Below are positions 34,435 to 42,985 of a DNA stretch of 64,000 bases, piece by piece. The translations under genes and the position numbers were made by a program. Positions within the stretch are counted from its first letter, which is position 1, and every line of letters starts with the position of its first letter. The notes beneath the pieces were generated by a model that saw only the letters and a list, made by a program, of their open reading frames with translations, made no database searches and was not told where the DNA came from. The stretch is from Natrinema sp046097095 (lineage in GTDB: Archaea; Halobacteriota; Halobacteria; Halobacteriales; Natrialbaceae), in the NCBI RefSeq assembly GCF_046097095.1, contig NZ_CP175698.1:124001-188000 (forward strand), in the 5' to 3' direction.

Positions 34435-34974
34435 ATGCCGACGATGGAGAAAACGCCGCAGGGGACACCAGTCGGCGTCGACGACCCCTACGAGTTCGCG
34501 GGCGTCTGCGACTACCTGACCGGCGAGGGGACGTGTCGGTATGCCGTCGATCACTACGGGCACGATCCCGAGTTCGCCCGCAAGCGCGCCGCGGACGACT
34601 ACGAGTGTCCCGTGATCGACCCCGAATCGGACTGGTCGTGGGCCGACTGCCCGCACTTTCGCTCGCGCAACCGCGACCGCGAGTGTGTCCGCTGTGGGCT
34701 CGCGGAAAAACGAATGGCCCACGACGACGAGCGCCCGCTGCTCGAGGAACACCATCTTTCGTATGCCCACACTGGCGAGACCCTCTCCCACGAGATCACG
34801 ATCTACCTCTGTCGGTGGTGTCACGCCAAGGTCCACGACTCGTGGGCGCGGATCACCGACGACGCCGCGCCGGACGCGGCGGCGATCGCGGCGCTCGAGG
34901 GCCGCCGTAGCCGCGAACAGTCGGAACTCGGCTTCGAGTCGGCCGCGGAGCGTTACGAGACGGGCGACGAATAG
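34435..34974 (+). CDS. HNH-like zinc protein (haloarchaeal DUF7097-type)
   Basis: The 179-residue protein has paired cysteines in FAGVCDYLTGEGTCRYAVDH, a CPVID/ADCPHF segment, then RECVRCGLAEKRM, LLEEHHLSYAH and LCRWCHAKVHDSW. The HH...CxxCHxxxH arrangement is an HNH/treble-clef zinc nuclease-like site. The organisation matches haloarchaeal proteins I recall as DUF7097. It may bind or cut nucleic acid, but activity is unproven. A poorly conserved acidic tail follows. Confidence 0.65.
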   Translation: MPTMEKTPQGTPVGVDDPYEFAGVCDYLTGEGTCRYAVDHYGHDPEFARKRAADDYECPVIDPESDWSWADCPHFRSRNRDRECVRCGLAEKRMAHDDERPLLEEHHLSYAHTGETLSHEITIYLCRWCHAKVHDSWARITDDAAPDAAAIAALEGRRSREQSELGFESAAERYETGDE

Positions 34975-34977
34975 GAG

Positions 34978-35925
34978 CTACGCGAGTTTTCGCAGGAGAC
35001 CGAACACCGCGTCGCGCAGCCGGTCCGGCAGATACCGCGCGTAGAGCCCGTACTGGGCCAGCGAACCGACCGGGTACCGCGCCGGCGGGTCGGGACTGGT
35101 CGCGGCCTCGAGAACCGCCTCCGCGACGTCTTCGGGGTCGGACGCGAAGGGGCCGCCAGCTCCGCCGCCGCCGATCAGTTCGAGCTCGTCGTAGAGTTCG
35201 TACAGCGACTCGTAGGCCGGCGTCCGCTCATCCTCGGGGAGTTCGTCGCTCGCGCGCTCGGTGAAGTTCGTCTCGACCGGCCCAGGTTCGACTACGACGA
35301 CGTCGATACCGAACTCCTCGACCTCGCCGCGCAGGGAGTCGCTCATCGCCTCGAGAGCGTGTTTCGAGCCGGCGTAGGAACCCGCGCCGGGGAACGAGAT
35401 CCGGCCGATGACGCTCGAGATGTTGACGATTCGGCCCTCGCCTTGGGCGCGCATGTGCGGCAACGCGGCGCGCGTGAGCCGGTGTGGGCCGTAGACGTTG
35501 ACGTCGAACTGTCGGTGGAGATCGACCGTCGAGACGTCCTCGAGTGGCCCCATCTGGGCGTAGCCGGCGTTGTTGACGACGCAGTCGATCGAGCCCGCGA
35601 TGTCGACGGTCTCCTCGACGGCCGTCGCGACCTGCTCCGGGTCGGTCACGTCGAGCGCCATGGTCTCGCAGCCGGCCTCCTCGAGATCGTCGATATCGTC
35701 GACGTTGCGCGCCGTGGCGAACACCTGCCAGTCTTCGGCGAGGAAGGCGCGGGCGGTCGCGCGGCCGATCCCCGACGAGCAGCCGGTGATCAGCACCGAC
35801 TTCTTGCGCGCGTAGCGGTTGGTGTCGCTCCCCGCCGTCTCGCGATTTCGGTCGCGGTCGTCCTCGACGGCGGTGCCGTCCGGCTCGTCATCGGCTGTCC
35901 TCTCGACGTCCTCAGCGGTGGCCAT
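34978..35925 (-). CDS. SDR family oxidoreductase
   Basis: A 315-residue classical SDR. An acidic N-terminal tail of about 40 residues precedes VLITGCSSGIGRATARAFLAEDW (TGxxxGIG). NNAGYAQMG then follows, and the active site has SSVIGRISFPGAGSYAGSKHALEAM (Ser, Tyr-x3-Lys). It uses NAD(P)H to reduce or oxidise an unknown alcohol or ketone. The start at ATG 35925 is consistent with TCACACATGG upstream. The gene converges with the HNH-like gene, with 3 bases between the stops. Confidence 0.9.
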   Translation of the reverse strand: MATAEDVERTADDEPDGTAVEDDRDRNRETAGSDTNRYARKKSVLITGCSSGIGRATARAFLAEDWQVFATARNVDDIDDLEEAGCETMALDVTDPEQVATAVEETVDIAGSIDCVVNNAGYAQMGPLEDVSTVDLHRQFDVNVYGPHRLTRAALPHMRAQGEGRIVNISSVIGRISFPGAGSYAGSKHALEAMSDSLRGEVEEFGIDVVVVEPGPVETNFTERASDELPEDERTPAYESLYELYDELELIGGGGAGGPFASDPEDVAEAVLEAATSPDPPARYPVGSLAQYGLYARYLPDRLRDAVFGLLRKLA

Positions 35926-36126
35926 GTGTGACCGGTTCGGGAGACGATACCTAAGTATCGACGGTTTGTCGCGCCATCCGTAATTTCAAGACGCGAGTAG
36001 GATGGTGAGACTCGAATGGTCAGCGCGGGATGGCAACCACGCCGAAAGCCCCTAAGTAGCCCCTTGCAGTCCCACCCGCCGCGAACGGGTGGTCGGCCGG
36101 CTGTCGTCGGCGGCCGAGTAGCAGGT
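35926..36126. other. Intergenic stretch with unusual sequence
   Basis: No protein gene is seen. The segment from about 36013 to 36078 is rich in CCCCTAAG/GCCCCTTG words and CCGAAAGCCCC, unlike its surroundings. It might be a repeat or an untranslated RNA, but nothing was confirmed. Confidence 0.3.
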
Positions 36127-36915
36127 TTAGTCGAGCGATTTCTTGGCCTCGTCGGCGTACTGATCCGCGAGACGGACCGGCTCTGGGAGTTTGTACGACG
36201 AGGCCAACTCGAGGACGACCTCGGCCGCCGTCTCGGGGCCGACGCGGTGACCGGCGCTGACGTACAGCGGGTTGATGTGCCGGTTCGGCGAGTCGTACTG
36301 GCGCGTCTGGACCGCGTAGCCGATGAGCGTCCCGTCGGGGGCGTCGACTCTCGAGTTCGCGTCGATGGGGACCCTTGAGCCCGCGGGCAGGCCGTCGGTG
36401 TCCTCGCGCGGCGTCCCACAGAGGAGGCTCTTTGCGACCCCGATGCTCGGCACGTCGCGGACGACGCCCATGTGGGTCGCGATGCCGGCCTGCCGAAAGT
36501 GGATGCGGCCGCTGCCGTCGAACAGGACGAGATCGGGGTCGACGGAAAGCTCCTCGAGCGCCGCGATGATTGGCCCGCCCTCGCGAAAGGAGAGGAGGCC
36601 GGGGATATAGGGGATCTCGAGGCCGGTCACCGCATGGACGCGTTCGATGACCTCGCCGCCGCGCATGGCGACGACGGCGGACAGCGCGCGGTCTTGGTCG
36701 CCGGCCTCGTTCGTGAGAAACGACTGATCGACGCCGACGACGACCGGCGGTGAGCCGCCGGTGGCGGTCGCCTCGAGCGGACTCGAGAGCGCATCAGTTT
36801 CGAACGGGAAGTCGTCCTCGAAGACGGCGACCGAGGCGATTTCGCGCTGGAGGTCCTCCATCTCCTGACGCGAGAGACTGGGATCGGGTGCGAGATCTGG
36901 TCGGGGCTGACTCAT
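36127..36915 (-). CDS. nfi: Endonuclease V (deoxyinosine 3' endonuclease)
   Basis: A 262-residue repair enzyme that nicks DNA one bond 3' of deoxyinosine. It has GVDQSFL (catalytic Asp), YIPGLLSFREGGPIIAALEEL, DLVLFDGSGRIHFRQAGIATHMG (second Asp and His), and SIGVAKSLLCG. I chose the ATG at 36915 (MSQPRPDL), dropping seven residues. The C-terminal LPEPVRLADQYADEAKKSLD is typical for archaeal EndoV. It sits alone between the SDR gene and the rhomboid gene. Confidence 0.92.
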   Translation of the reverse strand: MSQPRPDLAPDPSLSRQEMEDLQREIASVAVFEDDFPFETDALSSPLEATATGGSPPVVVGVDQSFLTNEAGDQDRALSAVVAMRGGEVIERVHAVTGLEIPYIPGLLSFREGGPIIAALEELSVDPDLVLFDGSGRIHFRQAGIATHMGVVRDVPSIGVAKSLLCGTPREDTDGLPAGSRVPIDANSRVDAPDGTLIGYAVQTRQYDSPNRHINPLYVSAGHRVGPETAAEVVLELASSYKLPEPVRLADQYADEAKKSLD

Positions 36916-36990
36916 CGGTTTGGCGGTGATAGACACCCTGTGAAAATCAGTTGCGGGGTTGCGGCGGGGCGAGCGTGGGAACCAACGTGA

Positions 36991-37938
36991 TCAGAACCGG
37001 CGACGACCGCCGGGACCGCCCGGACCGCCCGGGCCACCGGGGCCGCCACCGCCGAACTCGAGTTGGTTGGGCGCGCTGACGTTACGGTTTTGCTTGACGT
37101 ACTGGCCGTAGGCGAGGCCGATCGCGAGACCGACGAGGTGTGCCATATTGGCGATGCCTTCGCCACCGCCGACAGCGCCGGAGAGGAAGGTGATGCTGAG
37201 GACGGCGTACCCGGCAGTGAGTACCCAGATCGGCACTGGAAGGATGAAGTAGATGTACACCTTGAGACTAGGGTTCAAGACCGTCAGGACGCCGAGGATG
37301 GCGAGTGCGGCACCGCTCGCTCCGAGGACGGCGGTCGGGGCACCTTGTGCAATCGAAATCCCGACCTGACTGAGTCCGGCGACGACGCCGCTGACGATAA
37401 AGAGGATCGCGAAGTTCCGCGACCCGACGTAGCGCTCGACGAGCGGGCCGAAGAAGAATATCACGATACTGTTCCCAACGATGTGCATGAAGGAACCCCC
37501 CGGAAGGATGAATAGCGAATGCGCAAAGATCGACATCACCCATGTCCAGACGTACCCGAGGTGATCGGTCGTGAGGAGAAAGAGCGAGCTGTAAAGTGAC
37601 GGAGCGACAAGCGCCGTCACTAACTGTGCTACGTACGTCACCCAGATCAGCAAGAGGAACGTATAGGTCGCGTTCCCGCGGAAGTACGCCAGCGGCCCGC
37701 CAGCGCCGGTGTTTATCGGTATCTTGTCAGCGGCGCGCGAGACGCGAGACCTACTTTTGCCGGCGCTGACGCTGTCGTCGAACCCGCTGTCGAAAACGCC
37801 CTGCGGGTCGTTCCAGTTCTGGAGGCCCGAGCAGTCGTGGTTCTCGGGAAGCCGATGGTCGGCACAGTAGGTGCCACCGCAGTGCCGACAGTTGTACGGC
37901 ATGTTTTCGTCTTTCCCACACACGTCGCACTTGGCCAT
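36991..37938 (-). CDS. Rhomboid intramembrane serine protease with AN1-like zinc finger
   Basis: The 315-residue protein begins with a zinc finger: MAKCDVCGKDENMPYNCRHCGGTYCADHRLPENHDC (about residues 1-36), an AN1-type C2H/C-x2-C pattern. A linker then leads to six predicted transmembrane helices. The catalytic dyad is visible: Ser in LGASGAALAILG (GxSG) and His in MAHLVGLAIGLAYG. The C-terminal GGGGPGGPGGPGGPGG tail is extreme low complexity. The protein is membrane-bound and cuts transmembrane substrates. A zinc-finger fusion is typical of haloarchaeal rhomboids and suggests a nucleic-acid or protein partner. Confidence 0.9.
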   Translation of the reverse strand: MAKCDVCGKDENMPYNCRHCGGTYCADHRLPENHDCSGLQNWNDPQGVFDSGFDDSVSAGKSRSRVSRAADKIPINTGAGGPLAYFRGNATYTFLLLIWVTYVAQLVTALVAPSLYSSLFLLTTDHLGYVWTWVMSIFAHSLFILPGGSFMHIVGNSIVIFFFGPLVERYVGSRNFAILFIVSGVVAGLSQVGISIAQGAPTAVLGASGAALAILGVLTVLNPSLKVYIYFILPVPIWVLTAGYAVLSITFLSGAVGGGEGIANMAHLVGLAIGLAYGQYVKQNRNVSAPNQLEFGGGGPGGPGGPGGPGGRRRF

Positions 37939-38105
37939 TGACCGGGGGTATGTGGGGAGCCGCTAAGGGATTTGGGGTTTTCACCGCCTTTTTTCGGGTC
38001 GAACGGGTGACGTATCTTGATGTCTGACGGCCGAGAACCGTCACGAGACAGAGCCGGAGCACTGGTCGACAGATAGTTGTCATCTTCCGACAAACGCAGT
38101 GGACG

Positions 38106-38312
38106 ATGCGGGACAACACAGCGGTCGATCTCGTCGACTACCGGCGGGGCGGACTGGCGCTCGGACTCGCGCTCCTCTCGCTACTCTTCAACTACGGAGA
38201 CGCCGTCGTAACTCCTCTGGACGCGGTACTCTGGGTCTGTACCGGTGTCGTCGTAGGGTATCCGGTCCTCACCGTCCTCTCGATCGTCGGTGCGCGGATC
38301 TGGGAGCCGTGA
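38106..38312 (+). CDS. Small hypothetical membrane protein
   Basis: A 68-residue protein with two hydrophobic segments: GLALGLALLSLLFNYG and DAVLWVCTGVVVGYPVLTVLSIVG. The N-terminus is MRDNTAVDLVDYRRG. No family is recognised. It has a good start and codon use, and lies upstream of a DUF5788-like gene on the same strand. Confidence is moderate. Confidence 0.5.
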   Translation: MRDNTAVDLVDYRRGGLALGLALLSLLFNYGDAVVTPLDAVLWVCTGVVVGYPVLTVLSIVGARIWEP

Positions 38313-38392
38313 GAGTCGGTAACTCGGAAACGATTACGGGGCCAGCCTTGGCGGACTGTACATTTTTGCCTCCCGAGCACCCACATTCGACC

Positions 38393-38833
38393 GTGCAAGA
38401 GTACGAGCGAAAGCAACTGCTCGAGCGCGTCGAGCGCGAGGGCGCGACCGTCGGCGCTGACATCCCGGAGACGATCACGGTCCAGGGCGAGGAGATCGAC
38501 CTCCAGACGTTCGTCTTCGAGATCAAGCGCCGCGAGACGGTGCCCACGGGAGAGCGCGAGCGCGTCGAGCAGGCCAAGAAGAATCTCCGCCGTGAGCGCC
38601 TCGAGCGCCTCGAGCAGATCGAGGAGGGCGAAATTTCCCACGAAAGAGGCGAGGAGCTCGCCCGGAGCATCATCGGCATCGACCGGGCGCTAAACGCCCT
38701 CGAGAGTCTGGGGCCGACGGACCTCGAGCGCGAACAGAAACTCCAGCAGGCACAGGATCGCAAACGCTGGATGTCCTTCCTCAAGAAGGCGCTGGGCCAG
38801 GACAACGATCAGGCTACGCGGAGGGGCCGATGA
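38393..38833 (+). CDS. DUF5788 family haloarchaeal protein
   Basis: The product has about 146 residues and is highly charged. It begins with GTG-started (M)QEYERKQLLERVEREGA, followed by IPETITVQGEEIDLQTFVFEIKRRETVP and a long basic helix RERVEQAKKNLRRERLERLEQIEEGEI. It ends with RKRWMSFLKKALGQ. I selected GTG at 38393 because the longer upstream frame is arginine-rich and lacks homology. It overlaps PolX by four bases (ATGA), implying joint translation. The function is unknown. It may assist PolX. Confidence 0.8.
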   Translation: MQEYERKQLLERVEREGATVGADIPETITVQGEEIDLQTFVFEIKRRETVPTGERERVEQAKKNLRRERLERLEQIEEGEISHERGEELARSIIGIDRALNALESLGPTDLEREQKLQQAQDRKRWMSFLKKALGQDNDQATRRGR

Positions 38834-40581
38834 CAACCAACGCCGAGATCGCCGGTCGGCTCGACGAGTTCGCCGACCTGCTCGAGGCCGACGACGTCGA
38901 GTATAAACCCCGCGCGTATCGCCGAGCGGCCGAGAACGTCCGCTCATTTCCGTCGCCGATCGCCGATCGCATCGAGGCCGGCGACCGCGAGGCGGTCGAG
39001 AACATCGACGGTGTCGGCGACGCGATCGCCTCGAAGATCGTCGAATACGTCGAGACCGGCGAAATCGAGGAACTCGAGGAACTCCGCGTGGAGCTGCCGA
39101 TCGACATCGCCGATTTGACCCGCATCGAGGGCGTCGGCCCGAAAACAGCCGGAAAGCTCTACCGCGAACTCGGGGTGCAGACGTTAGACGACCTCGAGGA
39201 GGCCGCCGAGGCCGGCGAGGTCAAAGCGGTCAAGGGGTTCGGGGAGAAGACGGAACAGAATATTCTTGACAACCTCGAGTTCGCTCGCAGCGTCGGCCAG
39301 CGTCACCTCGTCGGCGAGGCGCGCCCGCTGGCCGACGACGTCCTCGACTTTCTCGAGTCGCTCGAGGCGGTCGAGCGCTACGAGGTGGCGGGCTCGATTC
39401 GCCGGTGGCGCGAGACGATCGGCGACGTGGACGCCCTCGCGGCGACCGAGGCGGGCGAGGACGTGGTCGAACGGTTCGTCGGCTGGGACTCGGTCGACAA
39501 CGAGATCGAGTCCGGCCCGGAGAAGGCTAGCGTCCGCGTCGGCGAGATCAGGGTCGACTTGCGCGTGGTCGTCCCCGACGAGTTCGGCTCCGCCTTACAG
39601 TATTTCACGGGGAGCAAGGATCACAACCTTCGCCTGCGCAACTACGCGATCGACCGCGGAATGAAGCTAAACGAGTACGGCGCGTTCGATATCAGCGAGA
39701 TCGACGACCCCGACGCGGGACAGCGCGTCGGCGAGCGCGTTGCCGGCGAGACGGAAGAAGGGATGTACGAGGCCCTCGGACTGCCGTGGATCCCATCGGA
39801 ACTGCGGGAGGACCGCGGCGAGATCGCCGCCGCCGAGAACGGCGAATTGCCGGACCTCGTCACTCGCGACGATATGCGGGGCGATCTGCACAGCCACACG
39901 GAGTGGTCCGACGGCAACAACACCATTGCGGAGATGGTCGAGGCCGCCGCCGAGCGGGAGTACGACTACTTCGGGATCGCCGACCACGCCGAAGGCCCCG
40001 GGATCGTCGGCGGGATGGGCCTGTCGGACGACGAAATCCTCGAGGAGATCGCGGAGATCCGCGCGGTCGGTGACGACGCGGAGATCGAGGTCTTCGCCGG
40101 GATCGAGGCCAACGTCGACGCCGACGGCGAGATCGGCCTCTCTGATGACGTGATCGATGCACTCGACGTGATCGTCGCCTCGACCCACAGCGCGCTCGAC
40201 CAAGACGCCGAGACCGCGACGGAGCGACTCGTCACCGCCGTCGAGAGCCCGGCGATCGACGTGCTGGGTCATCCCAGCGGCCGCCTGCTCAACCAGCGCT
40301 CCGGGCTCGACTACGACGTGACGGCGGTCGCACAGGCCGCCGCCGACCACGGCACCGCACTCGAGGTCAACAGCGATCCCCGACGGCTCGACCTCTGGGG
40401 CAGCGCCGTCCAGGCCGCCCTCGAGGAGGGCGCGCGGATCGCAATCGATACCGACTCCCACCAGCCCTCGACGCTCGAGTTCATGCGCTGGGGCGTCCAC
40501 ACCGCGCGACGGGGCTGGGCCGAACCGGACGACGTGATCAACACCTGGGACGTAGAGCGGATTCGGGAGTTCCTCCACTGA
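38830..40581 (+). CDS. polX: DNA polymerase X with PHP 3'-5' exonuclease domain
   Basis: The product has 583 residues. The N-terminal helix-hairpin-helix region has IDGVGDAIASKIVEYVETG and IEGVGPKTAGKLY. The polymerase palm/finger region includes RRWRETIGDVDALAAT with the Asp pair. The C-terminal PHP domain starts at about residue 353: DLHSHTEWSDG, GIADHAEGPG, GIEANVDADG and HPSGRLL. The domain order is that of PolX, which fills gaps in base-excision repair and uses PHP for 3'-5' excision. Translation is coupled to the upstream DUF5788 gene. Confidence 0.95.
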   Translation: MTTNAEIAGRLDEFADLLEADDVEYKPRAYRRAAENVRSFPSPIADRIEAGDREAVENIDGVGDAIASKIVEYVETGEIEELEELRVELPIDIADLTRIEGVGPKTAGKLYRELGVQTLDDLEEAAEAGEVKAVKGFGEKTEQNILDNLEFARSVGQRHLVGEARPLADDVLDFLESLEAVERYEVAGSIRRWRETIGDVDALAATEAGEDVVERFVGWDSVDNEIESGPEKASVRVGEIRVDLRVVVPDEFGSALQYFTGSKDHNLRLRNYAIDRGMKLNEYGAFDISEIDDPDAGQRVGERVAGETEEGMYEALGLPWIPSELREDRGEIAAAENGELPDLVTRDDMRGDLHSHTEWSDGNNTIAEMVEAAAEREYDYFGIADHAEGPGIVGGMGLSDDEILEEIAEIRAVGDDAEIEVFAGIEANVDADGEIGLSDDVIDALDVIVASTHSALDQDAETATERLVTAVESPAIDVLGHPSGRLLNQRSGLDYDVTAVAQAAADHGTALEVNSDPRRLDLWGSAVQAALEEGARIAIDTDSHQPSTLEFMRWGVHTARRGWAEPDDVINTWDVERIREFLH

Positions 40582-40621
40582 CCGACCCGTCCCCTCCATC
40601 GCCCTCTCCACCCACCATCCC

Positions 40622-41089
40622 ATGCACTTGCTCGTCGACGTCATGTGCGGCGGTCTCGTCTCGTACCTGCGGATGTGCAACCACAACACCGTCTACGCCG
40701 GCGATCGGGACCTCGAGGAAGACGACGACGCCCTCGCCGTCGCCGGGGACGAGGGTCGGACGATCGTCACCCGCGATACGGCACTCGCGGACCGCGCTGA
40801 CGAGGCGATCCTTCTCGAGTCCCGCGAGGTCGAGGCCCAACTCGCCGAACTCGCCGCGGCGGGCGTCGATATCACGCTCACGGACGAACCGGCGTTCTGC
40901 GGACGGTGTAACGGCCCGCTCAAGCGCGTTGATCCGACGGCCTCGACACCGGAGTACGCGCCCGACCCGGCCGAGTTCGAGACGTGGGTCTGTATGGACT
41001 GTGGCCAGCACTTCTGGCGGGGCAGCCACTGGGAGCGGGTCGAAGAGACGCTCGCTCGAGTCTGCGAGTCGGCCGACGGACAGCAATAG
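40622..41089 (+). CDS. Mut7-C RNase domain protein
   Basis: The 155-residue protein matches the Mut7-C/PIN-like family: MHLLVDVMCGGLVSYLRMCNHNTVYAGDRDLEEDDDALAVAGDEGRTIVTRDTALADRAD. Catalytic acidic residues are in LVDVM, DRDL and TRDTALADR. The C-terminal zinc ribbon has CGRCNGPL and CMDCGQHFWRGSHW. It is a predicted RNA nuclease. It is 40 bases downstream of PolX, possibly in the same operon. Confidence 0.85.
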   Translation: MHLLVDVMCGGLVSYLRMCNHNTVYAGDRDLEEDDDALAVAGDEGRTIVTRDTALADRADEAILLESREVEAQLAELAAAGVDITLTDEPAFCGRCNGPLKRVDPTASTPEYAPDPAEFETWVCMDCGQHFWRGSHWERVEETLARVCESADGQQ

Positions 41090-41173
41090 ACGGTTGTACG
41101 ATTGCTTGAAACTAGCTAACCGCCGGTATCAGTCGGCTACCGCCAGCTGGAAGCCACTCTCTATCGGGACCCG

Positions 41174-41947
41174 TCAGTAGACCGCAACGTCGTCGAACCG
41201 ACCGTCGTAGGCGATGTGCTTGGGATGTGTCGGCTCCGTCCCGGAGAGAAAGAGCCGGTCGACTTTCTCCCAAGTGTTTTCGTAAAGAAGGTGAGCGAGT
41301 TCCGTCGTGGTCGTCCGCCAGCGCTCGAGACCGTTGTCGTAGCTGACTCGGCGGGCAACGCCGTCGGCGAGCGTCGTTAAGAGGTCGGCCTCGCTCTCGA
41401 TCGCCGTTTTAAACGCGGTGTGGGCGATGCCGACCGATCGTGAGAGGTGAGCGTACGAGGAGGTAAACGGCGGTATCGAAAGCGTCTCGGCGAGTTCTCG
41501 AGCGCGGCGGTTGTGAGTGGGGAAGTGTTTCGGATTGAAAATCTCGAGCGCGTCGATGGTGTCGGCGTGCCGTCGTAGGTCGGCCTCGCCGAGGCTCACC
41601 GTCGCGAACTCCGGATGCGGGACGAGGACGGTCGCGTCCTGACGGTCGAACTCGGCCATCGCCGCCTCGAGCGGGATGAAATCGGGTACGGGCTCGTCGA
41701 GACCGAGCGCGAGGACGTGCTTGCGGTTTCGCCACGAGCCGGTGAACACCTCTCGAGCGGGGATCACCAGCAGGTCATCGGTGGAGTAGGCTGCGGCCCG
41801 CTCGCGAATTTCCGGCAGACGGGTGAAATGGGGTGCGTAGACGATCGCGTCGAGGCCGGCCCGTCTGGCTCGCTCGACCACCTGATCGTCGAGCACCTTC
41901 ACGTGGCAGTCGACTCGGTACGGCGCTCCGTCGATCACGACGCTCAC
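41174..41947 (-). CDS. PHP domain phosphoesterase-like protein
   Basis: A 257-residue protein of the PHP family. It has VDCHVKVLDDQVVERARRAGLDAIVYAPHFTR, IPAREVFTG, VLVPHPEFATVSLG and FNPKHFPTHNRRAREL. This gives several metal-binding His/Asp residues, with N-terminal DxH rather than HxH. A C-terminal extension covers about 60 residues. The substrate is unknown; family members are phosphatases or exonuclease domains. It converges with the Mut7-C gene. Confidence 0.8.
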   Translation of the reverse strand: MSVVIDGAPYRVDCHVKVLDDQVVERARRAGLDAIVYAPHFTRLPEIRERAAAYSTDDLLVIPAREVFTGSWRNRKHVLALGLDEPVPDFIPLEAAMAEFDRQDATVLVPHPEFATVSLGEADLRRHADTIDALEIFNPKHFPTHNRRARELAETLSIPPFTSSYAHLSRSVGIAHTAFKTAIESEADLLTTLADGVARRVSYDNGLERWRTTTTELAHLLYENTWEKVDRLFLSGTEPTHPKHIAYDGRFDDVAVY

Positions 41948-41963
41948 TTTCGGGACAGCCGAG

Positions 41964-42392
41964 TTATGAATTCTGATTCGGCGGCCACTCGATCGCGTCC
42001 TTGATCGCGTCGACGATGGGGACGACGGGTTCGTCGGGATCGACCGAGACGAACAACCCGGTCTCGCCGACGTAGACGCGAACGATTTTCATGACGTCCA
42101 TCGCCGTCGTGATGTACTCGACGCGTTCCGCGTCCGGGAACAGCGTGTTCCGAAACAGTTTGATCTGCATGAAATCCATGTGGACGTTCGTGTGGATCGT
42201 CTCGAAGTGCTCGAGCATCGCGTCTCGGCTGTCATACATCGAGACGGTCTCGTCGCTGAGATAGAGCGGTCGAAACGACTCCGTGTCGTACTCACAGAAC
42301 GCATACAGCGGGCCCGAAACGGTCTTCTGGACGGCTCGACGTACCAGATCGGCGTCGAACGCCGCCAGTTCCGACTCATTAGTCGCCGGCAT
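41964..42392 (-). CDS. Haloarchaeal protein of unknown function (DUF7522-like)
   Basis: A 142-residue soluble protein. Recognisable segments include LVRRAVQKTVSGPLYAFCEYDTESFRPLYLSD, HFETIHTNVHMDFMQIKLF and VGETGLFVSVDPDEPVVPIVDAI. It looks like the haloarchaeal DUF7522 group I recall, with no known role. The ATG at 42392 starts MPATNESEL. It lies 16 bases from the PHP protein gene on the same strand, so the two are likely cotranscribed. Confidence 0.6.
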   Translation of the reverse strand: MPATNESELAAFDADLVRRAVQKTVSGPLYAFCEYDTESFRPLYLSDETVSMYDSRDAMLEHFETIHTNVHMDFMQIKLFRNTLFPDAERVEYITTAMDVMKIVRVYVGETGLFVSVDPDEPVVPIVDAIKDAIEWPPNQNS

Positions 42393-42495
42393 ACGGAAAC
42401 GGCGGGTCTCGAAGAGGGAAGGTCTACCGGACGTTCCGCTCGAGGGGACCCCTGCGAAACAATCATTAGTGCGGCCCGTAGAGTTGCAGTATCGA

Positions 42496-42783
42496 ATGGC
42501 CTGGGAATGCGGAATCGACGGCTGTGGATCGGTGTTCGAGGACGTCGAGTCGGCCGTCGTCCATCAGGCGACGGAACACCAGCGCCGCGAGTGTGCGGTC
42601 TGTGGCACCGTCGTCCCCGACGGCTACCTCGCGATTCGCCACGCCTTCACCGAACACAGCCGCGCCGAGTACGTCCGCGCCTACGGGGCGAGCTCTGCGG
42701 ACGTTCGCGAGCGCGAGGAGTTGCTCGAGGAGATCGAATCCGTCGCGGACATGCAGGCGATCGCGACGGAACTGAAACGGTAG
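42496..42783 (+). CDS. C2H2-like zinc-finger protein (haloarchaeal DUF7565-like)
   Basis: A 95-residue protein that begins MAWECGIDGCGSVFEDVESAVVHQATEH, a classical C2H2 finger (Cys5, Cys10, His23, His28). A second finger RRECAVCGTVVPDGYLAIRHAFTEHSRAEY follows. The C-terminal helix REELLEEIESVADMQAIATELKR follows. I started at the ATG at 42496 because upstream residues are unrelated. It may bind DNA, but targets are unknown. A set of three palindromes lies downstream. Confidence 0.8.
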   Translation: MAWECGIDGCGSVFEDVESAVVHQATEHQRRECAVCGTVVPDGYLAIRHAFTEHSRAEYVRAYGASSADVREREELLEEIESVADMQAIATELKR

Positions 42784-42904
42784 GTGCATCGACTCGGCAC
42801 TCGCGTTCTCGCACCACGCCCCGAGAAAACCGGAGTCGCGTTCTCGTAGTTGCCGATATCGGCTGCCGTCGGCCCCACCGCGTTTGGCCCCGTACTGACT
42901 GTCT

Positions 42905-42985
42905 GACGAACGCTAGCGCTCGTCGCTGTCTGCGAGCGGCCACTTCGTGGCCGCTCGCGTCGTCCGACGAACTATCGTTCGTCGG
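42905..42985. terminator. Three successive palindromes between converging genes
   Basis: Three stems lie in a row: GACGAACGCTAGCGCTCGTC (42905-42924, near-perfect palindrome), a perfect 12-bp stem GCGAGCGGCCAC/GTGGCCGCTCGC with TTC loop (42932-42958), and a perfect 9-bp stem CCGACGAAC/GTTCGTCGG with TATC loop (42964-42985). The last overlaps the Spt5 stop codon. As Spt5 and the zinc-finger gene converge here, this may be a bidirectional terminator or processing site. Confidence 0.55.
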
